The notes under the pieces: generated by a model
Databases searched by the model: none
Told to the model about the DNA's origin: nothing
The model's input: only the letters and a program-made list of their open reading frames with translations
Part shown: positions 24,401-38,835 of the stretch, piece after piece
How positions within the stretch are numbered: the first letter of the stretch is position 1
Layout of the letters: each line of letters starts with the position of its first letter
Translations under genes and position numbers: made by a program
DNA from: Sinonovacula constricta
Lineage: Eukaryota; Mollusca; Bivalvia; Cardiida; Solecurtidae
DNA: 64,000 nt
Direction of reading: 5' to 3'
Assembly: GCA_007844125.1 (NCBI GenBank)
Contig: CM017563.1
Location: 35,595,921 to 35,659,920, forward strand

Positions 24401-27400
24401 TACAAAACCTTATTTAAATCAGGCTCTGAATAAAAAGTTGTTTTGAGAAAAGTTTAAATTTTGTGAAATGATAACGAGCAGTTTAGGCAAGCAACGCGAA
24501 GTCCAAACAACTGACTTTGTATTTGTACTTGTTTCGTTTTAACGATCTATTGTAATATTTCGTTTTAATAATATTTTCTTCGGTCCTAAGGTTCTTTTGT
24601 ACTAAATGCGCCTCTTTGCATTGTCTTGATTTAGTTAAACATGAGCTATTTAGTGAAATTGTGTTTCATCATAGCACGCAGTGCCCCAGGGGTTGGAATT
24701 CAAGAACTTAAGTCTTCTTTTTTTACTTAAACTTTGACATTTCTTTAAATTAAAAAGAAGCTATGATCAAAGAAAACCGTTAACGTTAAAATATTTTATG
24801 AATGGGACTAGAGAAATATTCTTGTATGTAATGAAATATTTCACTTAATACGGAAAATTCGAACTTTAAAAACGTAATTAATGTTACTTTATGGATACAA
24901 CCTCGGGTTGCAATAAGGCTTATTAGTCCATGCTAGTCAGAGCTGACTCATGAAACATTTGTATATGCCAAAAGACTTTAATTAAAATATTGATGTATTG
25001 CTTCGTCAGAAAACAAATAAAACCATTGAAATATGTATTAAAACGACAACCACGCCAACCAATGATTATTTGTTAAATCAATCATCACTGGTGTAGCATT
25101 TTTGTTAAGCCAGTCCATGGTGTATGTATTATTAAATGTCATTGTTGTTGTTTTAAAAGAAACGACATTTGTTATTACTTTTTGCAAATATGTATATACA
25201 TTACATGAAACATAATAAGTCACAGACAATTTAATTAAAGCAGAATTTTAAAGACAATACCATTTATTTTTTATACTTTTGGTGATGCTTCGTACATACG
25301 CTTAGAAAAATCAGAGAGAAACAATACATTCTACTTGCATTACAGTGTGTGGGTGTGCATCACGAGCTATCAACAACGGTAAACTACCTCAGATAATAAC
25401 AATTTAGAAAAGTGTTTTAGTGACTAAGCAGATCTTATGCTTAAAACAAATATGTATCGTTGATTGTGTCACATTCCCTCTAAGATGCACAGGGGTCTGT
25501 CAATTATATAATGTTTTTTTCTGCAGTTTTCTGGGATTTTACTGTTACTGACGCCTTTTGTTGAATTGCTATTTTTTATGCCAACTCTAGCTTGGGTATT
25601 GTTGCTGCCTTTTCCCATCAGCTATTTCAATAAACCATTTTTAATTTTATTTACTAAAATCTATTTTTAAGATTATAGAAAACTTATTTAAATGTGTTCT
25701 TAATTTTTACAACCCGTCATGTCCTTTAGCATAGCTATAAATACTTTTTAAACAATAAAAAAGATATTGCAAACAGGTACTACATTTGAATAAATAGAAA
25801 ATAAGTGTTTGTTTCGTTTTTTGTTGTTAATATTTGATCGAAAGAATTTTGTTTTGCATTCACAAGAAAGATTAAACTTTTAGTTGGAAAATGCAAAAAC
25901 ATGTTTCATGAAAAAGCCATTTGATGACATTTACAGTTCATTATATTAACAATTTCAATTTCATGAATTCAATACCTTCAATGAGTAAGAAATCGTTTCA
26001 TAATCTTGAAGTTATGATTTTTAACTCTGGAAGTAGGTTTTGTTTGGCAAAACGACACCAGAGCATTGTTGTGTGTTTTTTCGTACTTACATCAAAAGCC
26101 CTCTGTAGCTCCCTGTGCATGTCGGCATCAGACAACTTTCGAGAGGGTTCTGATATCCGGTAGGATATCACAGGTTTAGACCATTTACTTCCTGGAATAA
26201 AGTGAAGCATTACAAAAAAGAAACCCATGTTTAAATTGTACATTAACATATCACTTTTTAACTTTAGGCGAAACACAACCATCAGGAGAACATTTTCAGT
26301 AACTGGCGTTCATTGTATTCCAGCACAGGCTTGTTGGAATATTCACTCATGCCTGCTTTAAATATTATCACCAAGTAAGTTTTGTTCATTTTATTGCAAG
26401 TTTAGCATAACTTTATAACTAAATGTAGTAAGTTCTTGGACTTCTCTGTAGATTTGCATTTTTGTCTCTTATCTTACTTGAAGACGATAATGTAATATTT
26501 TCAACAGCAGCAACTAATCATATGTTTTCGTTTTATATAGACAATACAAAGGTGTACTGGTATTGAAACGCATATGCCAGCCAGAAATAGTTGGACTGGG
26601 TTAAAAATAGACGCCATTTTTATGCAGTTAGACAATGAAAAAGGATAAAAATGTTTGCCTGCCTTTCTAAGTTACATAATGTAAAGTAAGCATAATTACA
26701 ATTAAATAAATTTATTTTTTGTAAGCGAAATGCACTAGAATTTTATGTTGACAATGGAATCTAAACTACGTCCGATGGAGTGTCTGTTTCTTGAAACTAA
26801 AACGAACACGTATAACACCCATTGTTGTTTTTAAAATAATAAGGATTTGTGTATGTTTAGCTATCATGTTGAATAATTCATAAAGGGTCTTTTAAGTTGA
26901 TCTGTGTATTTTAATCCATCAAGTTAAACAGTTTCTGTGGGATCTTTGAAGTTGAACAGTGTCTTTTAAACCATCAAGTTAAACAATGTATTTAGGGCCA
27001 TCCATGTTGAACTGTCAAATTTCAAACTATGTAATGAAAGCATGAAAGTATTTTAAAGCCAGTAGGTAAATTTTACCGTGTATTTTCAAGCCACTCAGTT
27101 ATGTGCAGAGTTTTAAAATATCAAGTTGAACTGTTACATTTTATATTTATCAGGCTGAACTAGGTATCTTAAGTCCACACAGTTTAACTATGTATATTCA
27201 AGCAATGCATTCAATGACTGTATTTTAAAAACATTGTTGTTGAAAAATTCAATAATTAAAAAAATAGAAGTTAAATGGTGTATTTTCAATCAATCACGTT
27301 AAACGGTGTATTATACATCCATGTAATTAGACTGAGGAGTCTATAGATATCGGTAAACTGAACTGTGTATGTGTATACTAAAGTCAGAAAGCAAAACCTT

Positions 27401-30400
27401 GTGCTTTAAAGCCAGAAAGTTTTACTGTACTTTTTAAAATCATCAGGTCGAGCTGCTTATTTTTCAAGTTATCAAATTATGCTGAGTATTTTAAAGCCAT
27501 TAAGGTAAACTGTGATTTTTAAATACACCAAGATGATCTGAGTATTTGAAAGTTACAAGTTGAACTGCTTCTTTTATCCTATCAAGCTGAATAGTGTACT
27601 TATTACACTCAAGTTGATCGTGATATTTTAAAGCTATCAAGTTGTATTTCTGATTTAAACCACCGAGTTCAAACACTTTTTGCCAGACAATCGAGTGGTA
27701 ACCAAGTTTCTATTAATGAGTATTCTTTTTAAAATTGTTTGACTATTAAAGATGTAAAAGTTACATAGAAAAAACACAAATAATTTGCCTCGGTTACCAG
27801 GGAAACACCTACGTAGTAGCCACTGAAAATCAATGGTAACAGCTTAAACCATAGCAAGTCATGAATTCAGGGAACTAGCTACAATATAATTAAATCGAAA
27901 GGAAACTCCAGGATCCCGGAACATATGCGAACTGCTATATAAATCAGACTTTTTAAACTGAAACAAAAGTCTACGCGCTTGGCAAACATGTATGTCCAGA
28001 TTCTGGGCAATGACTGGACTGAATGTATACTGCTTGCTTCAGATAGGTCTATGCTTAATAGCTTTGGACTGAACATGAAATATGCTTGAAATCTTTATCT
28101 ACATGTGCCTCTATGTTTTGCCATATTATTTTTTCTACGATTAAATGATGCAGAATGCTTTAGGGTTTCAGTGGAATGCACAAGATTCTTAATATGAGTA
28201 CGTATAGGGACTCTTTAATCTGCGTTTTGACATTATCTACATTTCCTTAATTACTCGTATTGAAGGCATGGTTTTTTATCTTCGACATTTTTATTACCTT
28301 GATAGAGATAGTATCATGAATGGCGACAGTAAACATGCATAATATATATATATATATATAACAATTTTACCTCCGAGATACAACTGTTTTCACTAGCTCG
28401 TTTTATTTTAGCGCTTAAAGCAACCTTTAGTTGTCACATACAGATGTTTGAAACAAATGTACTTGACCCAACTCTCAGTCTATAGTGCATATTCTAAGCA
28501 AAAGATTATTTTATGCATTACTAAAACGGAAACACAACGTTTCACAATAGCATTTTTGTATATTATGTTAACATGTAAATGACTGACCGTGCAAGGCATA
28601 TCTCTTTTTCCGGCGTCTTCGAGTCCTGGTACCCGTCCCTACTGGATCCTTAACACCGCACCTTGGTAGGAACATCATATCACGGGTGTTGGCATCCAAC
28701 TCTCCTGCGAAATGACATATAAATTTTGAGGCATACCATCCCCCTTCTAACAACCCTTTGTAAAGACATTGAAGACATAAAAGCCGGCATTAGAACATAC
28801 TGAAAACTGCTGCAAGCTTCAAGACATTGTAGGACTGACCAACAAAGAGGGAGACTTTTGACACAGTACAATATTAAAGCTGACATCAGGACATCAGACA
28901 AGTTTGAATCAAAAGAGGTTGGGGCAAGGTGGGACTGCAAAAGCGGAAAAACTTGGACAGCTAGAATGTCCCCGAGCAAAATCTCTTAGCTGCAAGAATT
29001 GTAAACATGTTACCACAGCAGCTAGGTTTCCTCTTGCGGTTGTCTATAATTTAAAATGGAAGATGACTGATCATCACACTATCCTACTATGTGAAGAGAT
29101 CAGGTCCTTGCGACACACGTTATCCTCATGCCACAGCGGCATGAAACGGCGGCATAAAAACAAACTCAGAAAGCTTGCTTACGTCCTTGAGAATAATAGG
29201 TAAAAGGACCTAGTAAGACGTGTAAACATCGCTATCACATAAACACCACGTTTTAAAAATAGTTTTTTGTAGTTACAAGAAAAATCGTTACGGCACTAAA
29301 AGGGTCAAACAACACTTGAATGCTTAAAAAGGTCTATGGAACTATTCAATGGCAGCTCCATTGTATTTCTTTATGAACCAAAATTATCATCAACATTAGA
29401 CAATTTAGGATATCGTATGGAAACTGGAAGGAAATCAGTAAATGTTATTATATACTATTTACAGACAATATAACAGTTTTTCAATCGACTTCAATAGACT
29501 ATCTCAAATGTTAATATGCCAAAGGACAAATATCATTGAAATTGAAGAGTTCATATTAGTTCATGAAATAAATCAATTTGAAATAAACAAAAACATGTTT
29601 CAAGGACTTGTAACTCTCTTGGTTGGCTGATGGCTTGTAAGTCTAGGGTCCTATCTTATAAAGTTACTTTTTACTTAAACAAAAGCCCAAAAAACTAAAA
29701 GAGTTAGAAAAATACTAAGAATTAGTCTTATGATAGAAACTCCGGATTTTTAGATTTTAAGTAACTTTCTTAGCTTGTGGAAATAACTAATTTTTATTAA
29801 TATGGCGACTTCACTTCTAACTGGCGCTTTGCATGTATATTGGCTAGAGCAAGTCCAGAATCTTATCAAATGCCATCGCATGTGACGCAGACCTAGTTTT
29901 AACTAAAATACAGTCGATGTTAAAATATAGACTCGATCCAGACAAATCTGTATAAATAGAAGGCATATTCGATTTACTAAGATCCTATTTAAATAGAGCC
30001 CGTTATAGCTATGTTTCTAAGGAAGGCAGACTTTTAAGACGGATTGCGAAGGAGATTGGGGCAAAACGATAGCGTGTCAGTGAGCGTTGGTAACTGGGTG
30101 TAATCACAACCGACTGATGGATGATGTTGGTTGAATGATATATGTGCCACCGTCTTGATCACAGCCTGTATTAGAGCTGTACGACAGGCGAAACAAAGCT
30201 GTCGCGGATAAAGAGATTGTCTAATATGATAAAAAAAAGGATAAATCAAATGACATTTACGTTGCCGTTACAATAATTAATGTCATCATCATCAGCACCA
30301 TCATCATCATCATCATCATCAATATTATCATCATCTTTATCATCATCGTCAAACTTATATGAAATCTTTCAACGTCTACAGCCATCAGATGGCCCGTTGT

Positions 30401-32073
30401 GACAAAAAAAACTATACAAACAAGATCAAACGAAAAAAATTTAGTTTTCGAAGGAATTATTCACAATTAAAATAGCCTAAATACTATTTTATTACGCATC
30501 GCTTCGTGAGTTGTCATGGTATAATATCGACTTCGTCAGATAAACTGGTTTGCAGTAATTTAATGTAATAAAAGCAATTACTTCTCGCAGTGCACAAAAT
30601 AATAAAGGGCTACACAAATGATTAAATTACCATTGAGTTAAGTGTATCTATTCAAACACGATATAAAAAGTACAGCGTGACTAAATGTTTAAAAAATACA
30701 ATAATTAAGCTTTTATGACAGACACAACTCTACACATTACAGGTACGCAAAGTAGGTTTTCATATTATAGTCTAATGAATATATATATATACTGTAAAAT
30801 GAAAAAAAATGTATTTATCTATTAAGTATAAAAAATTAATCTTATTAAAACTATTATTTAACGTTCTGTCTTGTAAGAATGATTTTACATGTTAATCCAA
30901 TACAGCTATCATTCTAACATTTATATCAGAAAAAGTATTCTAATTAGGTACAGCTAGACCGTTGACAGTGTCAAATGGTCTGCTCCAACGAGATTCAATT
31001 AAACAAATGGCTAGAGGTTCTTCTAAAACTATTTCCTTGTTTTGCTCTCCTGGCATATATAAAAATCGGCAAATTGGAAAGAAGACAATTTTATTAGTAT
31101 AGTTGGCCCATTTGTCCCGAGGAAAAAAGTAAGCACAAGAATGGCCAATAATAGACATTGATATCATTTACTATTTCTGTATTTCCGCTGGTTGATGAAT
31201 CAGTTCGCTTCAGGGCCACAGAATGACCAAGCAGACGGCGCATTTATGTAAACATGATTAGGGCAGAGAGATATCGTAAACAGCCGGAAGTACAATTAGA
31301 ACTTATATTTAATTTGACATTTTTACTCTTGCCAATTTTGTTTTATGTTTTACTAATGATCGTTGGTTAGTCAGTTATCTGATATCCCGAGACGTTCCCC
31401 TGGCTTTTAACAGATCGAATGTAAATAATGTACGTGTTGTTTATAAGTTACGAACATAAATCAATCCCTCATCGTAAAAGTTCGAGTAGCAGCAAACACT
31501 TGTGTTAGGAGGTATCCCAACTATACACAGGCACAATCGAATAAGCGTTGGCGCCTAGTGCAGAAGGCCCTGGGTTCAAACCCGTACAACGTCTTAAAAT
31601 AATTGTAATAATTGAAGTGGGTTGGCTCCCTTGCTAATTCTCAAGAAAACAACCGGTGGTTCCACGACGGTTGACGGCATGCTGTTCACAGTCTGCTTCA
31701 AATGGACACCACATCTAGATAATGTAATACTAATAGTTGGACGATAGACCCAAACCTCATTTTTCAACTGTATTTACGTTAACGTTGGCAACATACACAC
31801 TATTACAATATTTTACCATTAGGTTTTAACACGTATTAATAAAATTTGCTATCAGTCATTTTTTGAGAGTACATATCTAGTGTTTAGCGGATCTTTTATT
31901 TATACATTCTTTCCTCGAGTAATAAAGAATGACGTGTTACATTACCCACCTGTAACCGGAAGTCCGGCCATTCTCTGGAACTTAGCCACGGCTTGTTTTA
32001 CATAGTCTTCCGAAATCAGGTTCCCTGATTTGCTGTCCGAAGGTTCCAGGTACCCGTATTTTGTAAGGTACTC
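15527..32073 (-). CDS. matrix metalloproteinase, 11 exons, 5' end missing
   Basis: Zinc endopeptidase expected to be secreted and to cut extracellular matrix or pericellular proteins. Eleven exons join in one frame to about 538 residues, numbered here from the first visible codon. Order: propeptide (1-80) with the cysteine switch PRCGVKD at 55-61; polybasic furin-type site RRRRKKR at 70-76; catalytic domain about 77-235 with structural-zinc ligands H143, D145, H158, H169, the catalytic motif [11 protein letters not shown] at 192-202 (E193 the general base) and Met-turn M210; linker 236-260; hemopexin domain closed by C261 and C448; tail 449-538. Furin-site placement and the ALMAPFY / [11 protein letters not shown] stretch recall vertebrate MMP28 and MMP19, but orthology is not claimed. 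The exon with the start codon and signal peptide is not identified. Intron sizes run from about 0.36 to 3.2 kb. No polyadenylation signal was settled. Confidence 0.93.
16744..16849 (-). CDS. MMP exon: end of hemopexin domain
   Basis: This 106-bp exon has an acceptor after aatgcag and a gtatac donor. It reads [17 protein letters not shown], then [18 protein letters not shown]. The WWLGC cysteine is the second of the pair that closes the four-bladed propeller. The charged residues that follow leave the domain and start the C-terminal tail. Confidence 0.93.
17310..17400 (+). repeat. repeat A head fragment
   Basis: The fragment reads GAGCATTGCAACACAAACCA, then AAAGGCACAGGACACAG and TTCAAATGCAAGC, matching the 5' part of repeat A. 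It lies in the intron between the 16,744 and 18,804 MMP exons. Confidence 0.6.
18804..18976 (-). CDS. MMP exon: hemopexin blade
   Basis: This 173-bp exon has an acceptor after atttacag and a gtaagt donor. It encodes [20 protein letters not shown], then [19 protein letters not shown] and [14 protein letters not shown]. It covers the end of blade 3 and most of blade 4, and the strands and DAAF motif are intact. Confidence 0.93.
19622..19760 (-). CDS. MMP exon: hemopexin blade
   Basis: This 139-bp exon has an acceptor after cctcag and a gtttga donor. It reads [20 protein letters not shown], then [20 protein letters not shown] and IKG. It is a hemopexin repeat carrying the conserved G-P-I-DTAF calcium/ion loop. 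It begins at phase 0 and ends at phase 1, matching its neighbours. Confidence 0.92.
20020..20530. repeat. degenerate tandem array, about 20-bp unit
   Basis: Loose repetition of a unit like CATTTGTAGTATATACCAT fills about 500 bp of the intron between the 19,622 and 21,653 exons. Units vary by many substitutions, so the array is old. Confidence 0.6.
21418..21482. repeat. ATT microsatellite
   Basis: About 20 ATT trinucleotides with one interruption (ATC), in the intron just downstream of the 21,653-21,789 exon. Confidence 0.9.
21653..21789 (-). CDS. MMP exon: hemopexin blade
   Basis: This 137-bp exon has a ttatag acceptor and a gtacac donor. It reads [11 protein letters not shown], then [20 protein letters not shown] and [14 protein letters not shown]. 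The pattern of YYRL, GYPR, a G-P-I-DAA turn and a final F-I-YK strand is a typical hemopexin repeat. Confidence 0.92.
22147..22283 (-). CDS. MMP exon: linker and first hemopexin blade
   Basis: The exon encodes a short proline/threonine linker ([15 protein letters not shown]) and the start of the hemopexin propeller. It includes the first conserved cysteine ([12 protein letters not shown]) and ends TYMFK. Flanking splice signals are a tatag acceptor and a gtaggg donor. The coordinates give 137 bp while the frame needs 138, so one border or my base count may be off by one. Both neighbouring exons are otherwise in phase. Confidence 0.88.
22690..22848 (-). CDS. MMP exon: catalytic zinc site and Met-turn
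   Basis: This 159-bp exon has an acceptor after gcttgcag and a gtactt donor. It encodes [20 protein letters not shown], the zinc-binding HExxHxxGxxH motif with the glutamate present, followed by [10 protein letters not shown] with the Met-turn methionine and [11 protein letters not shown], which ends the catalytic domain. All catalytic residues are intact, so this copy should be active. Confidence 0.95.
22960..23215 (+). repeat. repeat A copy with long tail
   Basis: This copy carries the core TACCGCCTTGGAACGGTCAA, then TCGGCAAAAGGGCCGACTGG, then the tail AAACCTGGTTTGTGGAGCGC through CCTGCATCGGGAGTTAAAAC. It lies in the MMP intron between 22,848 and 23,985, that is, in the intron with the GC donor. 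Confidence 0.7.
23985..24189 (-). CDS. MMP exon: structural zinc and calcium region
   Basis: This 205-bp exon starts [10 protein letters not shown] after a tttcag acceptor. It contains [19 protein letters not shown] and then [13 protein letters not shown], the conserved structural-zinc (H143, D145, H158, H169) and calcium-binding segment. The frame needs the exon to end GAA-G, and the genomic bases after it are GCTAGT rather than GT. No nearby GT gives the required phase, so a GC-AG intron is inferred. Confidence 0.9.
26091..26191 (-). CDS. MMP exon: start of catalytic domain
   Basis: This 101-bp exon has an acceptor after ttattccag and a gtaagt donor. It reads [13 protein letters not shown] (first residue split with the previous exon), then [15 protein letters not shown]. 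This is the first strand and helix of the MMP catalytic domain. It ends at phase 0, as the next exon requires. Confidence 0.92.
26880..27665. repeat. degenerate minisatellite, copy 2
   Basis: This is the same loosely periodic unit as at 960-2,470 (AAGTTGAACTGTGTATTTTA, then a CCATC block), here uninterrupted. It lies in the MMP intron upstream of the first catalytic exon. Its presence in both copies shows the array predates the segmental duplication. Confidence 0.75.
28341..28360. repeat. short AT microsatellite
   Basis: Ten or so AT dinucleotides downstream of the cysteine-switch exon. Confidence 0.85.
28588..28704 (-). CDS. MMP exon: cysteine switch and furin site
   Basis: This 117-bp exon runs from a gcag acceptor to a gtcagt donor. 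It encodes [19 protein letters not shown], where the cysteine of PRCGV ligates the catalytic zinc and holds the enzyme latent. [13 protein letters not shown] follows, a polybasic run fitting furin-like proprotein convertase cleavage in the secretory pathway. Activation is therefore likely intracellular, as for MMP11, MMP28 and membrane-type MMPs. Phases 1 and 1 match both neighbouring exons. Confidence 0.94.
28780..29203 (+). pseudogene. possible Myb/SANT-like transposon remnant, copy 2
   Basis: The frame reads [13 protein letters not shown], then [20 protein letters not shown]. The W-x-x-TD-x-x-T-LLCEE pattern resembles the start of the Myb/SANT-like domain common in invertebrate PIF/Harbinger-type accessory proteins. 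The rest of the domain is not visible. The counterpart at 3,850-4,480 is more decayed (EVIDHPTSLLYEEIRS), so the remnant predates the segmental duplication. Identification is tentative. Confidence 0.3.
30287..30352. repeat. ATC microsatellite
   Basis: CAT/ATC trinucleotides dominate about 65 bp. The partner duplicate near 5,600-5,695 has a degraded version, so the repeat was present before duplication. Confidence 0.85.
31530..31750 (+). mobile_element. tRNA-derived SINE private to copy 2
   Basis: An A-box-like TAAGCGTTGGCGCCTAGTG is followed about 35 bp later by the B-box CTGGGTTCAAACCCG, then an unrelated body. The segment is missing at the equivalent place in copy 1 (about 6,560-6,600), so it was inserted after duplication. 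Ends and target duplication were not determined. Confidence 0.55.
31950..32073 (-). CDS. MMP exon: propeptide N-terminal part
   Basis: This 124-bp exon starts at phase 0 after an acceptor ending ttgcag and ends at phase 1 before gtgggt. It reads [11 protein letters not shown], then [18 protein letters not shown], then MAGLPVTG, the classic helical MMP propeptide. Because it opens directly with EYLTKYG, the missing upstream exon should encode only the signal peptide plus a few residues and should end at phase 0. Confidence 0.93.
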
Positions 32074-32180
32074 CTGCAAGTAGAGTAGAGTTAAGTAATT
32101 AATATATATATTTAAGACATATATAGCAAAACTTGATGAATTTATTATAACATGTGACTTCTTTTTTAAATGATATACAC

Positions 32181-35750
<3,570 letters not shown>

Positions 35751-35754
35751 TAAG

Positions 35755-35945
35755 AATATATGACAAAGTCCTATGAGCATTGCAACATATACCGAACCCA
35801 GGAAAGGCACAGGACAAAGGTATTCACGTGCAAACAACTGTAGAAGTATGAACCAATCCGCGATGAGTCATTAAGGCATAAAAGGACAAACCCAACAGTT
35901 ACTGCCTTGGAACGGTCAGTCGGCAAAAGGAACCGACTGTGGCGT
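35755..35945 (+). repeat. repeat A copy
   Basis: The copy starts ATATGACAAAGTCCTATGAG and ends in the core CCTTGGAACGGTCAGTCGGC then AAAAGGAACCGACTGTGGCG. The tail is missing. Confidence 0.75.
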
Positions 35946-38644
35946 TTATGTAGATTTAAGAAATGAAATGTGTATATTCTGTTATATCGCTTTCCTTTGT
36001 ACTATAATGAGAAGACATAGATATAGGCCTGCTGGGGATACATCTCATTTCTATCCTTTTTATTGTTGTCAATGTTCCGTGACAGCAATTCGCCAACATT
36101 AATAATGCAGCGATAGCTCCGGTTTCTGAAGGGAAACTTAAACACCTGCTCATTTATATGCCAGCAGCACGAGCTCGTCTGCTGTCGTACAAGTGACAGC
36201 CATATATCAGATAGAAAAAGACTGGTGTAGTTTAAAACATACATCGTAATTTACACATTTACCAGATGAGGAGACCAACTAGATCTGTTTAAGGACATAT
36301 AATATGTTGAGCATTCATACATGTGTTCTTATACGTTAGCAAATGCCAGTGAAGTTTACAATGTACACATCTTTCGCACTGAATTATGTTTAAGTTATGT
36401 GTGTCTACTAAACTTCGGTTTGAACTGCGATTTTGTTGCTCTTGCTTTTCAATACACATTTGTATCTATATGTTCTGCAATTCGGTGTTCGTAATTGTTT
36501 GTTGTGGTTGTTGTTGCTAGTGTTGCTGTTGTGTTGGTGGTGGTTGTTTTTACTGTTATAAATATATTTCTCTGCTAACGTTTATACGTGTCACTAGCTG
36601 TGAAATAGTTTAAATCGCATGATCTTAAATAAACATTTATAGGCAGACTTTTGTGTCAAAAGTTTACGTTTAAGAAACTTTTAACCAAACATATAGCATG
36701 ATTTCCGCTTTAAGAATTTGGAATATTTGTGTGGAACTTTAAAACATTTCACAGTCTTTGACTGTCAAATCGATGTCTATTCTAGAAAATAATTTTCACG
36801 CCCTTCCAATAGTAAATCATTGGCTTAAAATAGCTCACCTTTGCTGTCAATTAATCTATTTTCAAGTACAGTTGTTCTAGGTTCGACATTAGCCGACAGT
36901 TAATTGTCCGGGAACGTCTTGCTAATCTCGGACGCTTTGATCTATTTCTGTTGGTATGTGTTCGTTACAGTGGAAAATCATTAGTAAAGGTGTGATTGGG
37001 AATTCGTCATCTTAGGAGGAAGTATATGTCCCGTGTCGTTGAAATTAAGATATTGGCGTAGCTATTAATGTGACTTAGGTACCATATGACCCGGAAATCA
37101 AGCTAATTAGATTATACGTGTCAAAAATATGCATTTGTCGCAAATTACCGGATAGAATAGAACAATTATGCTAAACTAAAGATTAACTTAAGAAGTAATT
37201 TATAGATACAGTAGGTTACATTGGTGAAACAAATGTTATATGATTGTTTTCAATAAATTTTGTATTTCGATGATTATAAAGGAAATAAGGGTCTTTAATA
37301 TTCAGACGAAATAGACCACACATACTTTACAGAGATAACAGATAATGTTTAATGCAGCACATTTGCATTTTAACAACCGTGTTTTCAAGCTTGCTATCTT
37401 GGTCATAGAGGAACAGTCTATAATTAAAATCTTAAAAGCAGTGCCATTGAATTGGTAAAAACCCGAGTCCTTCATTCTGGTTTTATACGATGTTTTTATT
37501 TGGGCAATATATGGTTATTTTATTGCAGTGGCATGTTAGGGCATAGCAATATCAGTCCTAGCCACATTTCTTTCTAAACAAGACCAATCAGTATTTTTAT
37601 TTCTGTTATCACCTTTAGGTAAGGAAAGTATTTTACTTCGTTGCAATAAGTATGCATGTCTATATTGTGATAAATATGTAGTAACTTTTAGCTTACCTTA
37701 GGAAACGATGACAAAACAAACCTTGATCATGAATGAAGGAACTATTGCAAAACAAAATTTGGGTCGAGTTACAAGAGCTACATACTCAATGTCAGACCTT
37801 GCTAAGCTGAAGTGTTTTAATATCTAATTTGAACGTTACTACAGACTGTGAAGTACTTTACTAATTAAGTTATTCCACTTCAGACAGGATGGTTTATTCA
37901 CATACTTTACCCTTTGGTATAAAAGTGTGCAACGGAAACGGAATCAAATTACATGAACAACGTTCAACAGGATATAACCAGTGTGGCTATATGCGTTTTA
38001 AGTCGACTAGCTTTAATGAGACTTTAAACCTGCAGTGTATATTGTATATAATAATGCGATTTGGGATCTTATAGTATTTAGGGTTATACAGAGATATACT
38101 ATTAGTTTCTAAGTGAAGATATGCTCGTTTGAATGTCAATGATTTCTTGTTTATTAAAAAAATTACGGACATCGGTATAAACTTACTAAATTTTAAAGCT
38201 GTTTTAATAAATACATGAAGAAGTGAGTTTTTAATTTTAAAAAAACAACAATATTCACCTTAAGCGTGTTTCATTTTTTAAGAAGCAAACGCAACAGATG
38301 GTTTGCTGGCATATTTTGCACTAAACTGTTTGTAAAGAGTGAACGTATTTCAATGGGACATCAAAATAATGTTTCTAAAAACAAAAAACTGTTTCAAATT
38401 CTTGAGGCATGGATCCAAATAGTAGAAAAGGAGCAATAATTGGATTAACTATATAATTATATAATGCTGACACCTGCACATTGCTTGAGATTTCCATACG
38501 TGTCTATCTTAATTCCGAATTTCTAGCCGATATTGGAAAAATATCTGACACATGCCTCATGAACTAACAGAAGAGGTATATCAAGATGTAAAGAAAATGT
38601 GTGTACACATAGATGTCCAGGAAAGTTGTGTATGCTTTTTAAAA

Positions 38645-38835
38645 TAAGATCATATGACAAAGTCCTGTGAGCATTGCATCATGTACCAAACCTTGAAGAA
38701 GCACAAGACAAAGGTATTCACATGCAAGCCAAGTATAAGAGTAAAAACAAATCTGTGATACCCGACAGTTACACCCTTGGAACGGTCAGTCGGCAATATG
38801 GACGGACTGGTATGCTGAAAACGATTTTACAGACA
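38645..38835 (+). repeat. repeat A copy
   Basis: The copy starts ATCATATGACAAAGTCCTGT and ends with CCTTGGAACGGTCAGTCGGC then AATATGGACGGACTGGTATG. A 62-codon frame across it reads VPNLEEAQDKGIHMQAKYKS, which has a parallel in the 40.4-kb copy. Confidence 0.75.

Noticed and set aside
36002..36244. Minus-strand frame as MMP signal-peptide exon
   Set aside because: The hydrophobic start is followed by cysteine- and arginine-rich sequence without a phase-0 donor giving a short propeptide start.
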